The position numbers and the translations under genes were made by a program. A stretch of 64,000 nt of DNA, taken from the NCBI RefSeq assembly GCF_016806065.1, contig NZ_CP032405.1:2694001-2758000 (forward strand). The letters run 5' to 3'. This DNA comes from Rhizobium rosettiformans. GTDB lineage: Bacteria; Pseudomonadota; Alphaproteobacteria; Rhizobiales; Rhizobiaceae. Positions within the stretch are counted from its first letter, which is position 1. Every line of letters begins with the position of its first letter. The notes under the pieces are model-generated. The model did not search any database. It saw only the letters and a list, made by a program, of their open reading frames with translations, and was not told the DNA's origin. Shown here in pieces: positions 32,922-42,736 of the stretch.

Positions 32922-34166
32922 TCACCCACCCAGATCCTGATCGATCTCCGTCAGAGCCCGGTCCACATGCCCCTCGAAGACAAGCGTCTCCTCCTCGGTG
33001 ATAATAAGGATTTCCGGCGCGCCGCGCACGCGCACATGCTGCGATTGGCCCAGCCCTTCGTCGAGCCCTCGGGTGAGCAGGTCCATGAAGCGCGTGCCCG
33101 GCCCGGTGATCGCGATCGGCATGGTTTCCTCGGCAAGGCTCAGCATGCGCGACAGTCCCTGGCCAAGCGCAAGCCCTGCCTGCCGAAAGGCATATTCCGA
33201 CGCCCGATGCCCCTGGCGGGCGCGGCTTGCGATCTTTTCCATCTCGGCCAGCGGCACGAATTTCGCCGGGATCGTGTCCGGCGGTACTTCAAATGCCATG
33301 CGCAGAATGCCGTAAAAGCCGGCGGAGGCCTCAATGCAACCGATCGCGCCGCAGCGGCAGAGCTTGCCGTCGCTCGCATGCAGCATATGGCCGAAATTCG
33401 GCGCCCGGATTTCGAGATCGCCATGCTGGTCGCGATACGCGATCCCAAGCCCGATCGAGTGGCCGAGCGACAGCGTGGCAAGTGAGGCAAGCGGTGCGCC
33501 CCTGTTCTTCTCCAGCCGAAGCGCCAGCGCATGAGTGACGAGCAGGCTCTCGTTGAAGAGGTGGATCCGGCTGCCGCTGAAGTCGGAAAGGGCTGTCTCG
33601 AAGTCGAGCTCCTGATAGCCGAAAACCGGTGACCACAAAAGTTTCGCCCCCTCGCGGTCGACCAACCCCTTGCTGGAAATCGAAATGGTCGAAATCGAAG
33701 ACGCTGGCAGACGCGACCGCTGTATCAGCCGTTCGAGGGCCGCCCGGAAGCCGTCGAGAAAGCGCTTCGGCGATTCCGTCCCCTGTTCGCGCGCCTCCTC
33801 GAAACGGTCGATCATCGTGCCGCGATAATCGGCGAGCGAATATTGAACCGCATGCGAGGAGATGCGCGCCGCAATCACATGGGCGGCGTCTCGGCGCCGG
33901 GCGAAAAGCGCACGAGGACGGCCGCGTTGGCCGGCATTCGCCACCTCGCGCCGTTCCAGCAAACCATTTTTCTCGAGATGCGAGGTAATTGCCGAAACGG
34001 TCGCCGAAGAGAGCCCAGTCGCCGTGGACAGATCGGTATGGGCAAGCGGCCCTTCGCGCCTGAGCACCTTGAGCACGAGCCCGTTGTTCTGATGGCGAAC
34101 GGCCTCGGTGCTCGCCCTCGGACTGGCTGTCATGTTGGGCTTATCGCCCGCTCTCGTCTGGTCCAC
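32922..34166 (-). CDS. ROK family transcriptional regulator of the xylose-type transporter
   Basis: A 414-residue NagC/XylR-type repressor. An N-terminal winged HTH (STATGLSSATVSAITSHLEK) is followed by a ROK sugar-kinase-like domain with the zinc motif LCRCGAIGCIEA. The GTG at 34166 is chosen because GGGAGGAG lies 6 nt before it; upstream in-frame starts lack a ribosome-binding site. It is divergent from xylFHG, with a perfect inverted repeat in the gap, so it most likely represses that operon in the absence of sugar. Confidence 0.9.
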   Translation of the reverse strand: MDQTRAGDKPNMTASPRASTEAVRHQNNGLVLKVLRREGPLAHTDLSTATGLSSATVSAITSHLEKNGLLERREVANAGQRGRPRALFARRRDAAHVIAARISSHAVQYSLADYRGTMIDRFEEAREQGTESPKRFLDGFRAALERLIQRSRLPASSISTISISSKGLVDREGAKLLWSPVFGYQELDFETALSDFSGSRIHLFNESLLVTHALALRLEKNRGAPLASLATLSLGHSIGLGIAYRDQHGDLEIRAPNFGHMLHASDGKLCRCGAIGCIEASAGFYGILRMAFEVPPDTIPAKFVPLAEMEKIASRARQGHRASEYAFRQAGLALGQGLSRMLSLAEETMPIAITGPGTRFMDLLTRGLDEGLGQSQHVRVRGAPEILIITEEETLVFEGHVDRALTEIDQDLGG

Positions 34167-34223
34167 CGCATGCTCCTCCCAAAGCATTTGGCAACTGTCT
34201 TTGCAAGCCTCCTCCGGCTCGTG

Positions 34224-34273
34224 TTGACAGCGTGAGAATCTTCTGACAGTTATTTTCTCGACTGTCGAGAAAA
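34224..34273 (+). promoter_or_regulatory. xylF promoter with ROK operator
   Basis: A consensus -35 TTGACA (34224-34229) is followed by a perfect inverted repeat with arms TTTTCTCGAC (34253-34262) and GTCGAGAAAA (34264-34273) around one T. The operator would cover the -10/+1 region of the transport operon. Confidence 0.65.
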
Positions 34274-34372
34274 ACCATTGGACGGGGGTCCATGGGGTAA
34301 GGGCAGTTTCGCAGCGGGTCGTAGGTTGGGAGGTCTTCCGACGGTCCGCTTTCACCTTGGGAGGTTTTAAAA

Positions 34373-35413
34373 ATGAAATCCGTTATGAAGCTGATGGCAG
34401 CGACTGCCGTCATCGTGAGCCTGCATTCTGTCGCCAATGCCGAAGGTCTGACCGTCGGCGTCTCCTGGTCGAACTTCCAGGAAGAGCGTTGGAAGACGGA
34501 CGAGGCAGCGATCAAGGCAGCACTCGAAGCCGCCGGCAACAAGTACATCTCTGCCGACGCCCAGACGTCTGCCGCCAAGCAGCTCACCGACATCGAAAGC
34601 CTGATCGCCCAGGGCGCAAACGCCCTGATCGTTCTCGCTCAGGACTCCGAAGCCATTGCTCCGGCGATCGAAAAGGCGACGGCTGAAGGTATCCCGGTCG
34701 TCGGTTACGACCGTCTGATCGAGAACCCGGACGCTTACTACATCACCTTCGACAATAAGGAAGTGGGCCGCATGCAGGCTCGCGAAGTGTTCAAGGCGAA
34801 GCCGGAAGGCAACTACGTCTTCATCAAGGGCGCCTCGACCGATCCGAACTCCGACTTCCTCTATTCCGGCCAGGTTGAAGTGCTGAAGGAAGCCATGGAT
34901 TCCGGCAAGATCAAGAACGTCGGCGAAGCCTACACGGACGGCTGGAAGCCGGAAGCTGCCCAGAAGAACATGGAGCAGTTCCTGACCGCCAACAACAACG
35001 CCGTTGACGCTGTTGTCTCGTCGAACGACGGCATGGCCGGTGGTGTTGTCGCCGCTCTAGAAGCCCAGGGTCTTGCCGGTTCCGTTCCGGTCTCCGGCCA
35101 GGACGGCGACAAGGCCGCTCTGAACCGCGTCGCACTCGGCACCCAGACCGTGTCTGTCTGGAAGGACAGCCGCGAACTCGGCAAGAAGGCCGCTGAAATC
35201 GCCAACGAACTCGCCGCTGGCAAGTCGATGGACGAAGTCGAAGGCACCGTGAAGTTCTCCGGCGGTCCGAAGGGCGTCGAAATGAACTCCTACTTCATCG
35301 CTCCGCTGCCGATCACCAAGGACAACCTCAACGTCGTCATCGACGCTGGCTGGATCTCCAAGGAAGAAGCCTGCCAGGGCGTTGCCGCCGGTTCTGTTGC
35401 CGCCTGCAACTGA
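34373..35413 (+). CDS. xylF: Xylose-type sugar ABC transporter, periplasmic binding protein
   Basis: A 346-residue periplasmic binding protein with a signal peptide (cleavage after ANA). The sequence follows XylF closely: LTVGVSWSNFQEERWKTD, VLAQDSEAIAPAIEKA, GYDRLIENPDAYYITFDN and SSNDGMAGGVVAALEAQG. It would deliver D-xylose or a similar pentose to the XylH/XylG complex. GGGAGG precedes the start. First gene of the operon; a strong hairpin follows it. Confidence 0.92.
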   Translation: MKSVMKLMAATAVIVSLHSVANAEGLTVGVSWSNFQEERWKTDEAAIKAALEAAGNKYISADAQTSAAKQLTDIESLIAQGANALIVLAQDSEAIAPAIEKATAEGIPVVGYDRLIENPDAYYITFDNKEVGRMQAREVFKAKPEGNYVFIKGASTDPNSDFLYSGQVEVLKEAMDSGKIKNVGEAYTDGWKPEAAQKNMEQFLTANNNAVDAVVSSNDGMAGGVVAALEAQGLAGSVPVSGQDGDKAALNRVALGTQTVSVWKDSRELGKKAAEIANELAAGKSMDEVEGTVKFSGGPKGVEMNSYFIAPLPITKDNLNVVIDAGWISKEEACQGVAAGSVAACN

Positions 35414-35446
35414 TCCTGAAGTGACTGACCACAGAGCTTGAGCCGG

Positions 35447-35475
35447 AACGCCGCAGCCTTTTGCGCTGCGGCGTT
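35447..35475 (+). terminator. Intercistronic hairpin after xylF
   Basis: AACGCCGCAGC (35447-35457) and GCTGCGGCGTT (35465-35475) form a perfect 11-bp stem with a 7-nt loop in the 245-bp gap before xylH. Such hairpins often protect or attenuate so that the binding protein is made in excess over the membrane subunits. Confidence 0.6.
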
Positions 35476-35658
35476 TCGACTGGTCGAGAGCATCGCGGCA
35501 GCAAGGTATCGGCTGGCTTTAAGGGGCCACCGCAGACCTCAGCAACAGCCGCCGAAGAACGTCAGATGCCTCGATCCGCATGGCGGGTCCAATGCCCGCA
35601 AGTCCGCGCAAGGCGCGGCCCTTCGCAAGCCGACAAACGACTGGGGAGAATTTTTCGT

Positions 35659-36972
35659 ATGGCGGATCACAGCCTTGCCACACCCGCGCATGGTGCCCGG
35701 GCATCCAATGTTTCAGCGCTCAAGCGCTTCTTTCAAGCCACCGAAATCGATACGCGCCTGCTCGGCATGGTCATCGCCCTCGGGTTCATCTGGGTCGGCT
35801 TCGACATCCTGTCGAACGGCCTGTTCCTGACCCCGCGTAACCTCTGGAACCTCTCGGTCCAGGCGGCCTCCGTTTCGGTCATGGCGACGGGCATGGTGCT
35901 GGTCATCGTCACCCGCAACATCGACTTGTCCGTCGGCTCTATCCTCGGTTTCGTCGGCATGATCATGGCGGTGCTGCAGGCCCGCATCCTGCCGCCGATC
36001 ATCGGCTTCGAACATCCGATGATGTGGATCATCGCGCTTGGCGCCGGCATCCTCGTCGGCACGGCGATCGGTGCGCTGCATGGCGCAATCATCGCCTTCC
36101 TCGGCGTACCCGCCTTCATCGTCACGCTCGGCGGCCTGCTCGTCTGGCGCGGTGCAGCCTGGATGGTCACGTCTGGTGCGACCGTGGCACCCATGGATAC
36201 CACCTATCGCCTGATGGGCGGTGGTGCCGATGGTTCGATCGGCGTGACCGCAAGCTGGGTCGTCGGCCTCGTCGCCTGCCTGATGATTGTGCTCACCATC
36301 CTCAACACCCGCCGTCAGCGTCGTCGCTTCGGCTTCCCGCTGCGTCCGGTCTGGGCCGAGTATTTCCTCGTCATCTCCGGCTGCATCGCGGTTCTCGGTG
36401 CCGTGTGGGTCGCCAACAGCTACTACATGCCGGTCAACCTCGCCCGTCGTTATGCCGAAGCCAATGGCATTGCCTGGCCGGAAGGTGGCCTGCAGATTGG
36501 TCTCGGCATCGCCGTTCCGGTTCTGATCGCCATCGGCATCGCCATGGTCATGGCCTTCATTACCAACCGCACGCGCTTTGGCCGCTATGTCTTTGCGATC
36601 GGCGGTAACCCGGAAGCTGCCGAACTCGCCGGCATCAAGGTGAAGTGGGTCATCGTCAAGCTGTTCGCGCTGATGGGTGCGCTCTGCGCCATCGCCGCCG
36701 CCATCTCGACGGCCCGCCTGAATGCCGCGACCAATGCCCAGGGCACGCTCGACGAGCTCTATACCATCGCGGCTGCCGTCATCGGTGGCACCTCGCTTGC
36801 CGGCGGTGTCGGCACCATCGCCGGCGCCATGCTCGGCGCCATCGTCATGCAATCACTGAACTCGGGCATGGTTCTGCTCGGTCTCGACACACCGCTCCAG
36901 AGCATCGTCATCGGTATCGTGCTCGTCGTCGCGGTCTGGCTCGACACCGTCTACCGCTCGCGTGCGAAGTAA
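35659..36972 (+). CDS. xylH: Xylose-type sugar ABC transporter, permease
   Basis: A 437-residue inner-membrane permease of the BPD_transp_2 family, with many helices and the family segments [31 protein letters not shown] and [14 protein letters not shown]. Longer upstream frames start without a ribosome-binding site; the ATG at 35659 follows GGGGAGAATTTTTCGT. It lies between xylF and xylG, with 14 bp to xylG. Confidence 0.92.
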   Translation: MADHSLATPAHGARASNVSALKRFFQATEIDTRLLGMVIALGFIWVGFDILSNGLFLTPRNLWNLSVQAASVSVMATGMVLVIVTRNIDLSVGSILGFVGMIMAVLQARILPPIIGFEHPMMWIIALGAGILVGTAIGALHGAIIAFLGVPAFIVTLGGLLVWRGAAWMVTSGATVAPMDTTYRLMGGGADGSIGVTASWVVGLVACLMIVLTILNTRRQRRRFGFPLRPVWAEYFLVISGCIAVLGAVWVANSYYMPVNLARRYAEANGIAWPEGGLQIGLGIAVPVLIAIGIAMVMAFITNRTRFGRYVFAIGGNPEAAELAGIKVKWVIVKLFALMGALCAIAAAISTARLNAATNAQGTLDELYTIAAAVIGGTSLAGGVGTIAGAMLGAIVMQSLNSGMVLLGLDTPLQSIVIGIVLVVAVWLDTVYRSRAK

Positions 36973-36986
36973 GGGGAGTTGAACTC

Positions 36987-37772
36987 ATGTCTGAAAATCG
37001 CACCCCCCTCGTGGAAATGCGCAACGTTTCCATTTCCTTCGGCGGCATTCACGCCGTCGACGACGCCTCGATCGACCTCTTCCCGGGCGAAGTCGTGGCC
37101 CTGCTCGGCCATAACGGTGCCGGCAAGTCGACCCTGATTAAGATCCTCTCCGGCGCCTACAAGCGCGACAACGGCGATATCCTGGTCCGCGGCGAGTTCG
37201 CCGACATCAACAATCCGCGCGACGCCAAGAAGTACGGCATCGAAACGATCTATCAGACGCTCGCCGTCGCCGATAACGTCGATGCCGCCGCCAATCTCTA
37301 TCTCGGCCGCGAGCTGCGCACCGCCTGGGGCACGCTCGACGATGTCGCGATGGAAGCCAAAGCCCGCGAAGTCATGGGGCGCCTCAACCCCAACTTCCAG
37401 CGCTTCAAGGAGCCGGTGAAGGCACTGTCCGGCGGTCAGCGCCAGTCGGTGGCGATCGCTCGCGCGATCCTCTTCGACGCCCAGATCCTGATCATGGACG
37501 AACCGACGGCCGCCTTGGGCCCGCAGGAAACCGCCCAGGTCGGCGATCTCATCCAGCAGCTGAAGAAGGACGGCATCGGCATCTTCCTGATCAGCCACGA
37601 CATCCACGACGTCTTCGACCTCGCCGACCGCGTCTTCGTCATGAAGAACGGCCGTGTGGTCGGCCATGCCCGCACCGAGGATGTCACCAAGGACGAAGTC
37701 CTCGGCATGATCATCCTCGGCAAGTGCCCTCCCGGCGCTGTGCCCGGACCGGGCGCCATGCAGGTGGCGTGA
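36987..37772 (+). CDS. xylG: Xylose-type sugar ABC transporter, single-domain ATPase
   Basis: A 261-residue ABC ATPase. Walker A is GHNGAGKST, the signature [15 protein letters not shown], Walker [12 protein letters not shown] and the switch His in LISHDIHDV. Only one ABC domain is present, whereas the enterobacterial XylG has two fused domains. The protein therefore probably works as a homodimer. AGGGGAGTTGAACTC precedes the start. Last gene of the operon, followed by a terminator. Confidence 0.9.
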   Translation: MSENRTPLVEMRNVSISFGGIHAVDDASIDLFPGEVVALLGHNGAGKSTLIKILSGAYKRDNGDILVRGEFADINNPRDAKKYGIETIYQTLAVADNVDAAANLYLGRELRTAWGTLDDVAMEAKAREVMGRLNPNFQRFKEPVKALSGGQRQSVAIARAILFDAQILIMDEPTAALGPQETAQVGDLIQQLKKDGIGIFLISHDIHDVFDLADRVFVMKNGRVVGHARTEDVTKDEVLGMIILGKCPPGAVPGPGAMQVA

Positions 37773-37798
37773 GCCGCTGCAACGCTTCGCACATACTT

Positions 37799-37820
37799 AA
37801 GGGGGCCTCGGCCCCCTTTT
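37799..37820 (+). terminator. Rho-independent terminator of xylFHG
   Basis: AAGGGGGC (37799-37806) and GCCCCCTT (37811-37818) form an 8-bp stem with a CTCG loop, followed by TTTT. Confidence 0.85.
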
Positions 37821-38013
37821 CATTTTTGACCGTGGTTCTGGATGGGGAAGGGGGCTGGCTGGAGGCTTCCGCCTCGCGCCAAGAGCAGTCATACTCTGAC
37901 CTGACGCTAACGCCGTGTTTCAATCGGAGCGAGAATTATCGCTAGGCTCGACGGCGTCTTCCGCCGACAGGTATTCGGCCCTACAGTGGGACAGCGAGTT
38001 TGCGAGGTGCAAA

Positions 38014-38748
38014 ATGATCGTCGCGCAGATTTCCGATATTCACGCAGCGCCGGGCAACGATAATTTGTCACGTCTCGCTCGTGCAGTGTCATGGCTTGCC
38101 GAAGTCAAGCCTGATGCTGTTGTGCTGTCGGGAGACCTTATCGATGAGGGGTGGACAGAGGGATATGCTGAAGTCGGGGGGCGCCTTAACGAGCTAAATT
38201 GTCCTGTTTTGGTGGTTCCAGGAAATTCAGACAATCGGCGTGCGCTTAGCTCGGCATTCATGAATCGTCACGGTCAGGTCGATAGCAGGGAAGCTATTCA
38301 TTTCAGAGCCGAGTTCGGCGCAATTCGGTTGGTAGGGTTGGACACTACCCTATATGGATCGGCGGCCGGTGACGTAGCTCGCCATCTGGACTGGCTGAAC
38401 CAAGCTCTATATCTCCCCGGAGCACAATCAACACTCATCTTCACGCACCACCACGTCGTGCCATGCGGGATTCCACCGATAGACGCGGTGATCGCGCAGG
38501 GACGAGAGGAGCTCAGTGCACTGTTGACCCAGCGCTCCGTTAGACCACTGGCAATCTCGTCCGGCCACGTACACCGACCTATGAGCGCGACTCTCGCGGC
38601 GATACCTACCCACATTTGCGGCTCGATCTGCGCCGCAAACCCACTTTGGTTCGGAGGCCCTACTGCTCCTGCCGTGAATGATCCGCCCATGATTATGGTT
38701 CATCGGTTCTCATCCGATGGATTGATCAGCAGTCATGTCGGCGTCTGA
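38014..38748 (+). CDS. Calcineurin-like metallophosphoesterase
   Basis: A 244-residue dinuclear-metal phosphoesterase. All five motifs are visible: SDIH, SGDLID, PGNSDN, the THHH segment, and GHVHR. Related bacterial enzymes hydrolyse cyclic nucleotides or phosphodiesters (CpdA/Icc type), so cAMP hydrolysis is one possibility. The ATG at 38014 gives the standard N-terminus of the fold. It lies in AT-richer DNA with unusual codon use for this window, suggesting transfer. Confidence 0.85.
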   Translation: MIVAQISDIHAAPGNDNLSRLARAVSWLAEVKPDAVVLSGDLIDEGWTEGYAEVGGRLNELNCPVLVVPGNSDNRRALSSAFMNRHGQVDSREAIHFRAEFGAIRLVGLDTTLYGSAAGDVARHLDWLNQALYLPGAQSTLIFTHHHVVPCGIPPIDAVIAQGREELSALLTQRSVRPLAISSGHVHRPMSATLAAIPTHICGSICAANPLWFGGPTAPAVNDPPMIMVHRFSSDGLISSHVGV

Positions 38749-38821
38749 ACGGCCGGTTGGGCCAACGGCCGTCATGGCGCAAAAGCGCCAAAAGCGGTCA
38801 TACGCTACAGAGCATTCAACT

Positions 38822-39181
38822 TCAGGAACGTGTACCAGCAAGACCTGTTGACTTGGGCCTCGACTTCGACTTGCCCCAGTGGCTGAGCCGTGCTGGTGGC
38901 GTCTCCTTGACCACTTCGATATTGAGCTTTGTCTCTAAGTCGGCTTTGAATTTTGCTGCGTTGCGCGCGCCCCAGATACCAAAAAAGCACATCCCAGTTT
39001 TACCGTTCTTGTAAATAGCCGCACCACCGAACGCATCCGAGAGTCCGCCTTCACCGATAAGGCCGCCGGAGCCGTAGACTGAAATAACTGCCTCCATTGG
39101 CGCTACGGCCACAACAGTGTCAGGCGACCGGGAGAATTCGTCGCTTCGGAACTGATAAACAGGGATTATAGCGTTGGACAT
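38822..39181 (-). CDS. Hypothetical protein, 119 aa
   Basis: A 119-residue protein with no signal peptide. Short strands and a Gly-rich centre (SVYGSGGLIGEGGLSDAFGG) precede a helix (AAKFKADLETKLNIEVV) and a basic tail (HWGKSKSRPKSTG). Not recognised. The start at 39181 is tentative. It shares the AT-richer character of the metallophosphoesterase gene, toward which it converges. Confidence 0.5.
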   Translation of the reverse strand: MSNAIIPVYQFRSDEFSRSPDTVVAVAPMEAVISVYGSGGLIGEGGLSDAFGGAAIYKNGKTGMCFFGIWGARNAAKFKADLETKLNIEVVKETPPARLSHWGKSKSRPKSTGLAGTRS

Positions 39182-39307
39182 GATCGGACTATACTTGTGG
39201 CAACCGAGGCCGCAAGGCCGCTTCGGGCCAAACGCGGACGATGACTTTCCTTGCCCCTTGGACAAAAGAAATCGTCGGCCTTTGTTGCATTCGGATCTCC
39301 CGCCGCC

Positions 39308-41119
39308 TCACGCCGCCCGGCGCATGCCCGGCTCGCCCGGACGGCTCTGCCCGCCGATCTCGAACTTCCCAATCAGCTGGAACAGCGCTTCGGCCTCCCT
39401 GGCCAGGGAATGGCTGGCGGCAGTCGATTCCTCGACCATGGCGGCATTCTGTTGGGTGCCTTGGTCCATGATGGCCACGGCTGTGTTGATTTCCTTCAGA
39501 CCGCTTGCCTGTTCGTTTGCTCCATCGACGATCGCCTTGACATTCATGCTGACGGCCTGGAACTGCGAGACGATCTGTTCCAGAGCCTGACCGGTGTCCA
39601 TCACCAGCGTCACGCCGCTCTTCACCTGCTCGCCGGATTTGCCGATCAGCCCGCGAATATCCTTGGCCGCGCTGGCAGAGCGTTGCGCCAGTTCGCGCAC
39701 CTCCTGGGCGACGACGGCGAAGCCTTTGCCACTTTCGCCCGCCCGCGCGGCCTCCACGCCCGCGTTCAACGCCAGAAGATTGGTCTGGAAGGCGATCTCG
39801 TCGATCACGCCGACAATACTGGTGATTTCCTTCGACGAATGCTCGATTGCCTGCATGGCGGTGACGGCACGCTCGACGATCGCGCCGGAGGTTTCGGCCG
39901 CATGGCGTGTATCTTCTACCTGCTGTCCGGCTTCGCGCGCCCTGAGACTGTTACTGGCAACGGTGGTGCTGATCTGCTCGAGCGCTGCGGCTGTCTCTTC
40001 GACAGAGGCAGCCTGTCGCCCTGTGCGTTGGGCCAGATCGTCGGCAGCCGAATGGATCTGTCGAGAGCCGGCGGCGATCGCCTGCGCATTCTCGCCCACC
40101 CGGCGCATCGCATCTTCCAGTGTGGCCACAGCGCTGTTGAAATCGGTTCGCAAGGCATCCAGTCGCTCGGCGAAGGTCTCGCTGATCCGGTAGGTCAGGC
40201 GGCCCTTCGACAATTCTCCCAGAGCATGGCCGATACTATCGACCGCAAAGCGGACTTCAGCTGCATCTTTCGCGGCCAGTCGCTCCCGTTCTTGCCGCTG
40301 CTGTTCGGACAGGGTCCGGTTGTCTTCGGCCTCCTTCTCCAGCCGAACCCGTTCGCGGGCATTGTCGCGGAAGACGGCAACAGTCGAGGCCATCACGCCG
40401 ATCTCGTCGCGACGGCCTTCGCCGTAGATGGCCACGTCGAGATCGCCATGCGCCAGCCGGTCCATGGCCGCAGTGATCGAACTGACCGGGCGGATGACGC
40501 CGGCCGTGACGGTCCAGATCGAGAATGCCGCAACGCCGGCCGCCATCACAGACAGCGCCACCATCAGCGTCGTCAGCATGGACTTCAGCGCATTGCCGGT
40601 CGCCAGATTCTCCTTTGCCACGCGGATCTGCAAGTCGATCAGCCGGGATATCTCGGTGCCGAGCGGATCGATCGTCGGGTAGAGCTTCTGGTCGGCGAAG
40701 CTGGCCAGTCCCTGCATGTCCTTGGCCACAAGCAGTGCCTGCAACTCCTTCACGCCTGCATCAGCTTCCTGCCGCACTATGAGAAACTCGTCGGCAATGG
40801 CCTTCTCCTCAGGCGTCAGGTAGGTAGCGATGTATTCCGCCCATTTGCTTTCGATCTTGCCCATTGCGGCATCGACGCTTTGCTGCCCCTGCTCGACGCT
40901 GAAAGCGCCGGACCGCACCTTGTGCACGGCATCGACAATCTCGACTGCATAGGCATCGGCAATCACCTTGAGTTGCTCCATCGGAACGACGCGATCAGCC
41001 ACAATTGAGTTGGCGAGCTTCGATTGCTCGTTCATCGCAAAGAAGGAGAAGGCGGAAATTACAACGATGACGGTGGTCAGAAGGGAGATGCAGGCCAGCA
41101 ATTTCACTCGGATGCTCAT
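39308..41119 (-). CDS. Transmembrane methyl-accepting chemotaxis protein
   Basis: A 603-residue chemoreceptor. Helix 1 (about 8-28) and helix 2 (about 185-207) frame a periplasmic four-helix-bundle domain (4HB_MCP type). A HAMP segment (IRPVSSITAAMDRLAHGDLD) follows, then a second HAMP-like region, and the signalling domain with the tip [20 protein letters not shown]. The tip is nearly identical to that of the soluble receptor at 19481. GAGGAAATC precedes the start. Ligand unknown. Confidence 0.93.
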   Translation of the reverse strand: MSIRVKLLACISLLTTVIVVISAFSFFAMNEQSKLANSIVADRVVPMEQLKVIADAYAVEIVDAVHKVRSGAFSVEQGQQSVDAAMGKIESKWAEYIATYLTPEEKAIADEFLIVRQEADAGVKELQALLVAKDMQGLASFADQKLYPTIDPLGTEISRLIDLQIRVAKENLATGNALKSMLTTLMVALSVMAAGVAAFSIWTVTAGVIRPVSSITAAMDRLAHGDLDVAIYGEGRRDEIGVMASTVAVFRDNARERVRLEKEAEDNRTLSEQQRQERERLAAKDAAEVRFAVDSIGHALGELSKGRLTYRISETFAERLDALRTDFNSAVATLEDAMRRVGENAQAIAAGSRQIHSAADDLAQRTGRQAASVEETAAALEQISTTVASNSLRAREAGQQVEDTRHAAETSGAIVERAVTAMQAIEHSSKEITSIVGVIDEIAFQTNLLALNAGVEAARAGESGKGFAVVAQEVRELAQRSASAAKDIRGLIGKSGEQVKSGVTLVMDTGQALEQIVSQFQAVSMNVKAIVDGANEQASGLKEINTAVAIMDQGTQQNAAMVEESTAASHSLAREAEALFQLIGKFEIGGQSRPGEPGMRRAA

Positions 41120-41471
41120 GATTTCCTCAGAAGCCTGTAAGGTTTGAATTCACAACGGCGCAGGTCATCGCATTACGGGTCACGGCCACAGCCCTGATCT
41201 TGCTGTGGCCCCTGTCATGGGCAGCGTGCATTTCGGCCTGCGCAACGAAAGCCAAGGCGTGCGCGAATGCCGATCTCTACAAAATCTAGGAGTGATCTGT
41301 TTACGCTTTGCTAAACCCTGTGCTCAAATGCACAATGAGCGTAAGTATTTGCGCAAATTCAGAACAATGCCGGGTTTATCGCGGCGCCCTTGCGTGCATG
41401 ACCGGGCGCCTATGATCGGCACATGCATCATCTGTAGCCAGGGAATTATGTCGGGCTAGCCGACCCAACCC
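41120..41471. other. Intergenic region upstream of the chemoreceptor gene
   Basis: A strong hairpin GGCCACAG/CTGTGGCC (41184-41191 and 41203-41210) lies 65 bp before the leftward receptor gene, probably in its leader. A 43-codon frame (41328-41459) exists but has no supporting evidence. Confidence 0.4.
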
Positions 41472-41855
41472 TCACGCCCCCTTGACCAACGCCCCGATCG
41501 TCCCGCCGACCAGGAGCACGATCCCGATCAGGAAGGTCAGGGCCGCCCCCGGTCCGCGCGTTTTGGCATCGGCGTAGTATTCGGCGGCGTAGAGCGCCCG
41601 TGCTGCCGTCCAGCCAAGGCCGAGCAGTCCGGCCAGGATGTCGGAGACGTAGAAACCGAAGATCCACAGCGACGGCAGAAACAGCACCAGCTGCTCCACT
41701 GTGTTCTGCTGCACCCGGAAGATCCGCTCGAAATCGGCATTGCCGGTCGTCTTCGGCGCCTCGACGCCGAATTTTCGGCGCGCCTGGCCAACCTTGAGCA
41801 GGAACCAGCAATAGGTGAGGAGGGCGGCAAAGGTCGCGAGAATGGTAAAACGCAT
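41472..41855 (-). CDS. MAPEG family membrane protein
   Basis: A 127-residue protein with four predicted transmembrane helices and the MAPEG pattern FERIFRVQQNTVEQLVLFLPSL, containing the conserved Glu, Arg, Asn and Gln region. Eukaryotic relatives are membrane glutathione transferases and eicosanoid enzymes; bacterial members may conjugate glutathione to lipophilic electrophiles. Stands alone. Confidence 0.9.
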   Translation of the reverse strand: MRFTILATFAALLTYCWFLLKVGQARRKFGVEAPKTTGNADFERIFRVQQNTVEQLVLFLPSLWIFGFYVSDILAGLLGLGWTAARALYAAEYYADAKTRGPGAALTFLIGIVLLVGGTIGALVKGA

Positions 41856-42056
41856 TGTCTATCCGAAGCGTGAAAAGGCATTGGTAACCATTGATTGGTA
41901 GGCGGCGTGGGGTGAGAAGGCAAGCAAGCAAGATTACCGGGTCGACAGGTTCGTGATGGTCCTTCGGCTTGTCGTCTGCAGGCTTTTCCGCCATCATTGC
42001 CGCATTGCTTCGGCCACCCGCCGATCCGTCTTCATGCCGAGAAACGAAGAGACCCG

Positions 42057-42716
42057 ATGACTTCCGATCCTTTCAAGTTTGGCCGCGCCTACGACCTGCA
42101 TGAGCTGGTCGCCGACGGGATCATCCATGGCATCGGCGTGGTCTTTGCGCTGGTCGGCGCGACCGCGCTGATCTTCTACGCCACCGTCTATTCCGACTAT
42201 GCCAATATTGCCGCCAGCTGGATCTACGGGCTGGGCCTGATCATCTCGCTCGGCGTCTCCTTCACCTACAACATGTGGCCGCATTCCCGCGTGAAATGGA
42301 TCCTGCGCCGCTTCGACCATTCGGCGATCTTCATCCTGATCGCCTCGACCTACACGCCCTTCCTCGTCCAGGGCGCAGATCGCCCGATGATCCTGGCGCT
42401 CCTCATCGGCATCTGGATCACGGCGTTCACCGGCATCTGGCTGAAGTTCCGCTTTCCCGGCCGCTATGACCGTCTCGCCATCCTGCTCTATCTCGGCATG
42501 GGCTGGAGCGGTGCGCTCGCCATGGGCCCGATCTCTGAGATCATTCCCGGCGTGACCCTGACGCTGATCATCGTCGGCGGCTGCATCTATTCCGCCGGCG
42601 TCGTCTTCCATGTCTGGGAACGTCTACGCTTCCAGAACGCCATCTGGCACGCCTTCGTCGTGACGGCCGCCATCGTCCACTATTCGGCAGTCTTCACGGC
42701 CATCAGCCTGGGCTAA
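42057..42716 (+). CDS. Hemolysin III (PAQR) family membrane protein
   Basis: A 219-residue integral membrane protein with about seven helices. The PAQR signature residues are present: an acidic/His-rich start (DLHELVADGIIHGIG), the FDHSAIFILIASTYTP motif and the C-terminal IWHAFVVTAAIVHY with two His. Despite the name, these are probably hydrolases of membrane lipids. The start at 42057 follows GAAGAGACCCG. Confidence 0.9.
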   Translation: MTSDPFKFGRAYDLHELVADGIIHGIGVVFALVGATALIFYATVYSDYANIAASWIYGLGLIISLGVSFTYNMWPHSRVKWILRRFDHSAIFILIASTYTPFLVQGADRPMILALLIGIWITAFTGIWLKFRFPGRYDRLAILLYLGMGWSGALAMGPISEIIPGVTLTLIIVGGCIYSAGVVFHVWERLRFQNAIWHAFVVTAAIVHYSAVFTAISLG

Positions 42717-42736
42717 GGGGCCTCAACCTTTCCCGA

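Noticed and set aside
35713..36852. 379-codon leftward open frame over xylH
   Set aside because: Antisense shadow with low-complexity acidic composition; xylH motifs are unambiguous.
41328..41459. 43-codon frame with a GTCIICSQG segment
   Set aside because: No ribosome-binding site and no family; cannot be separated from chance in this intergenic region.
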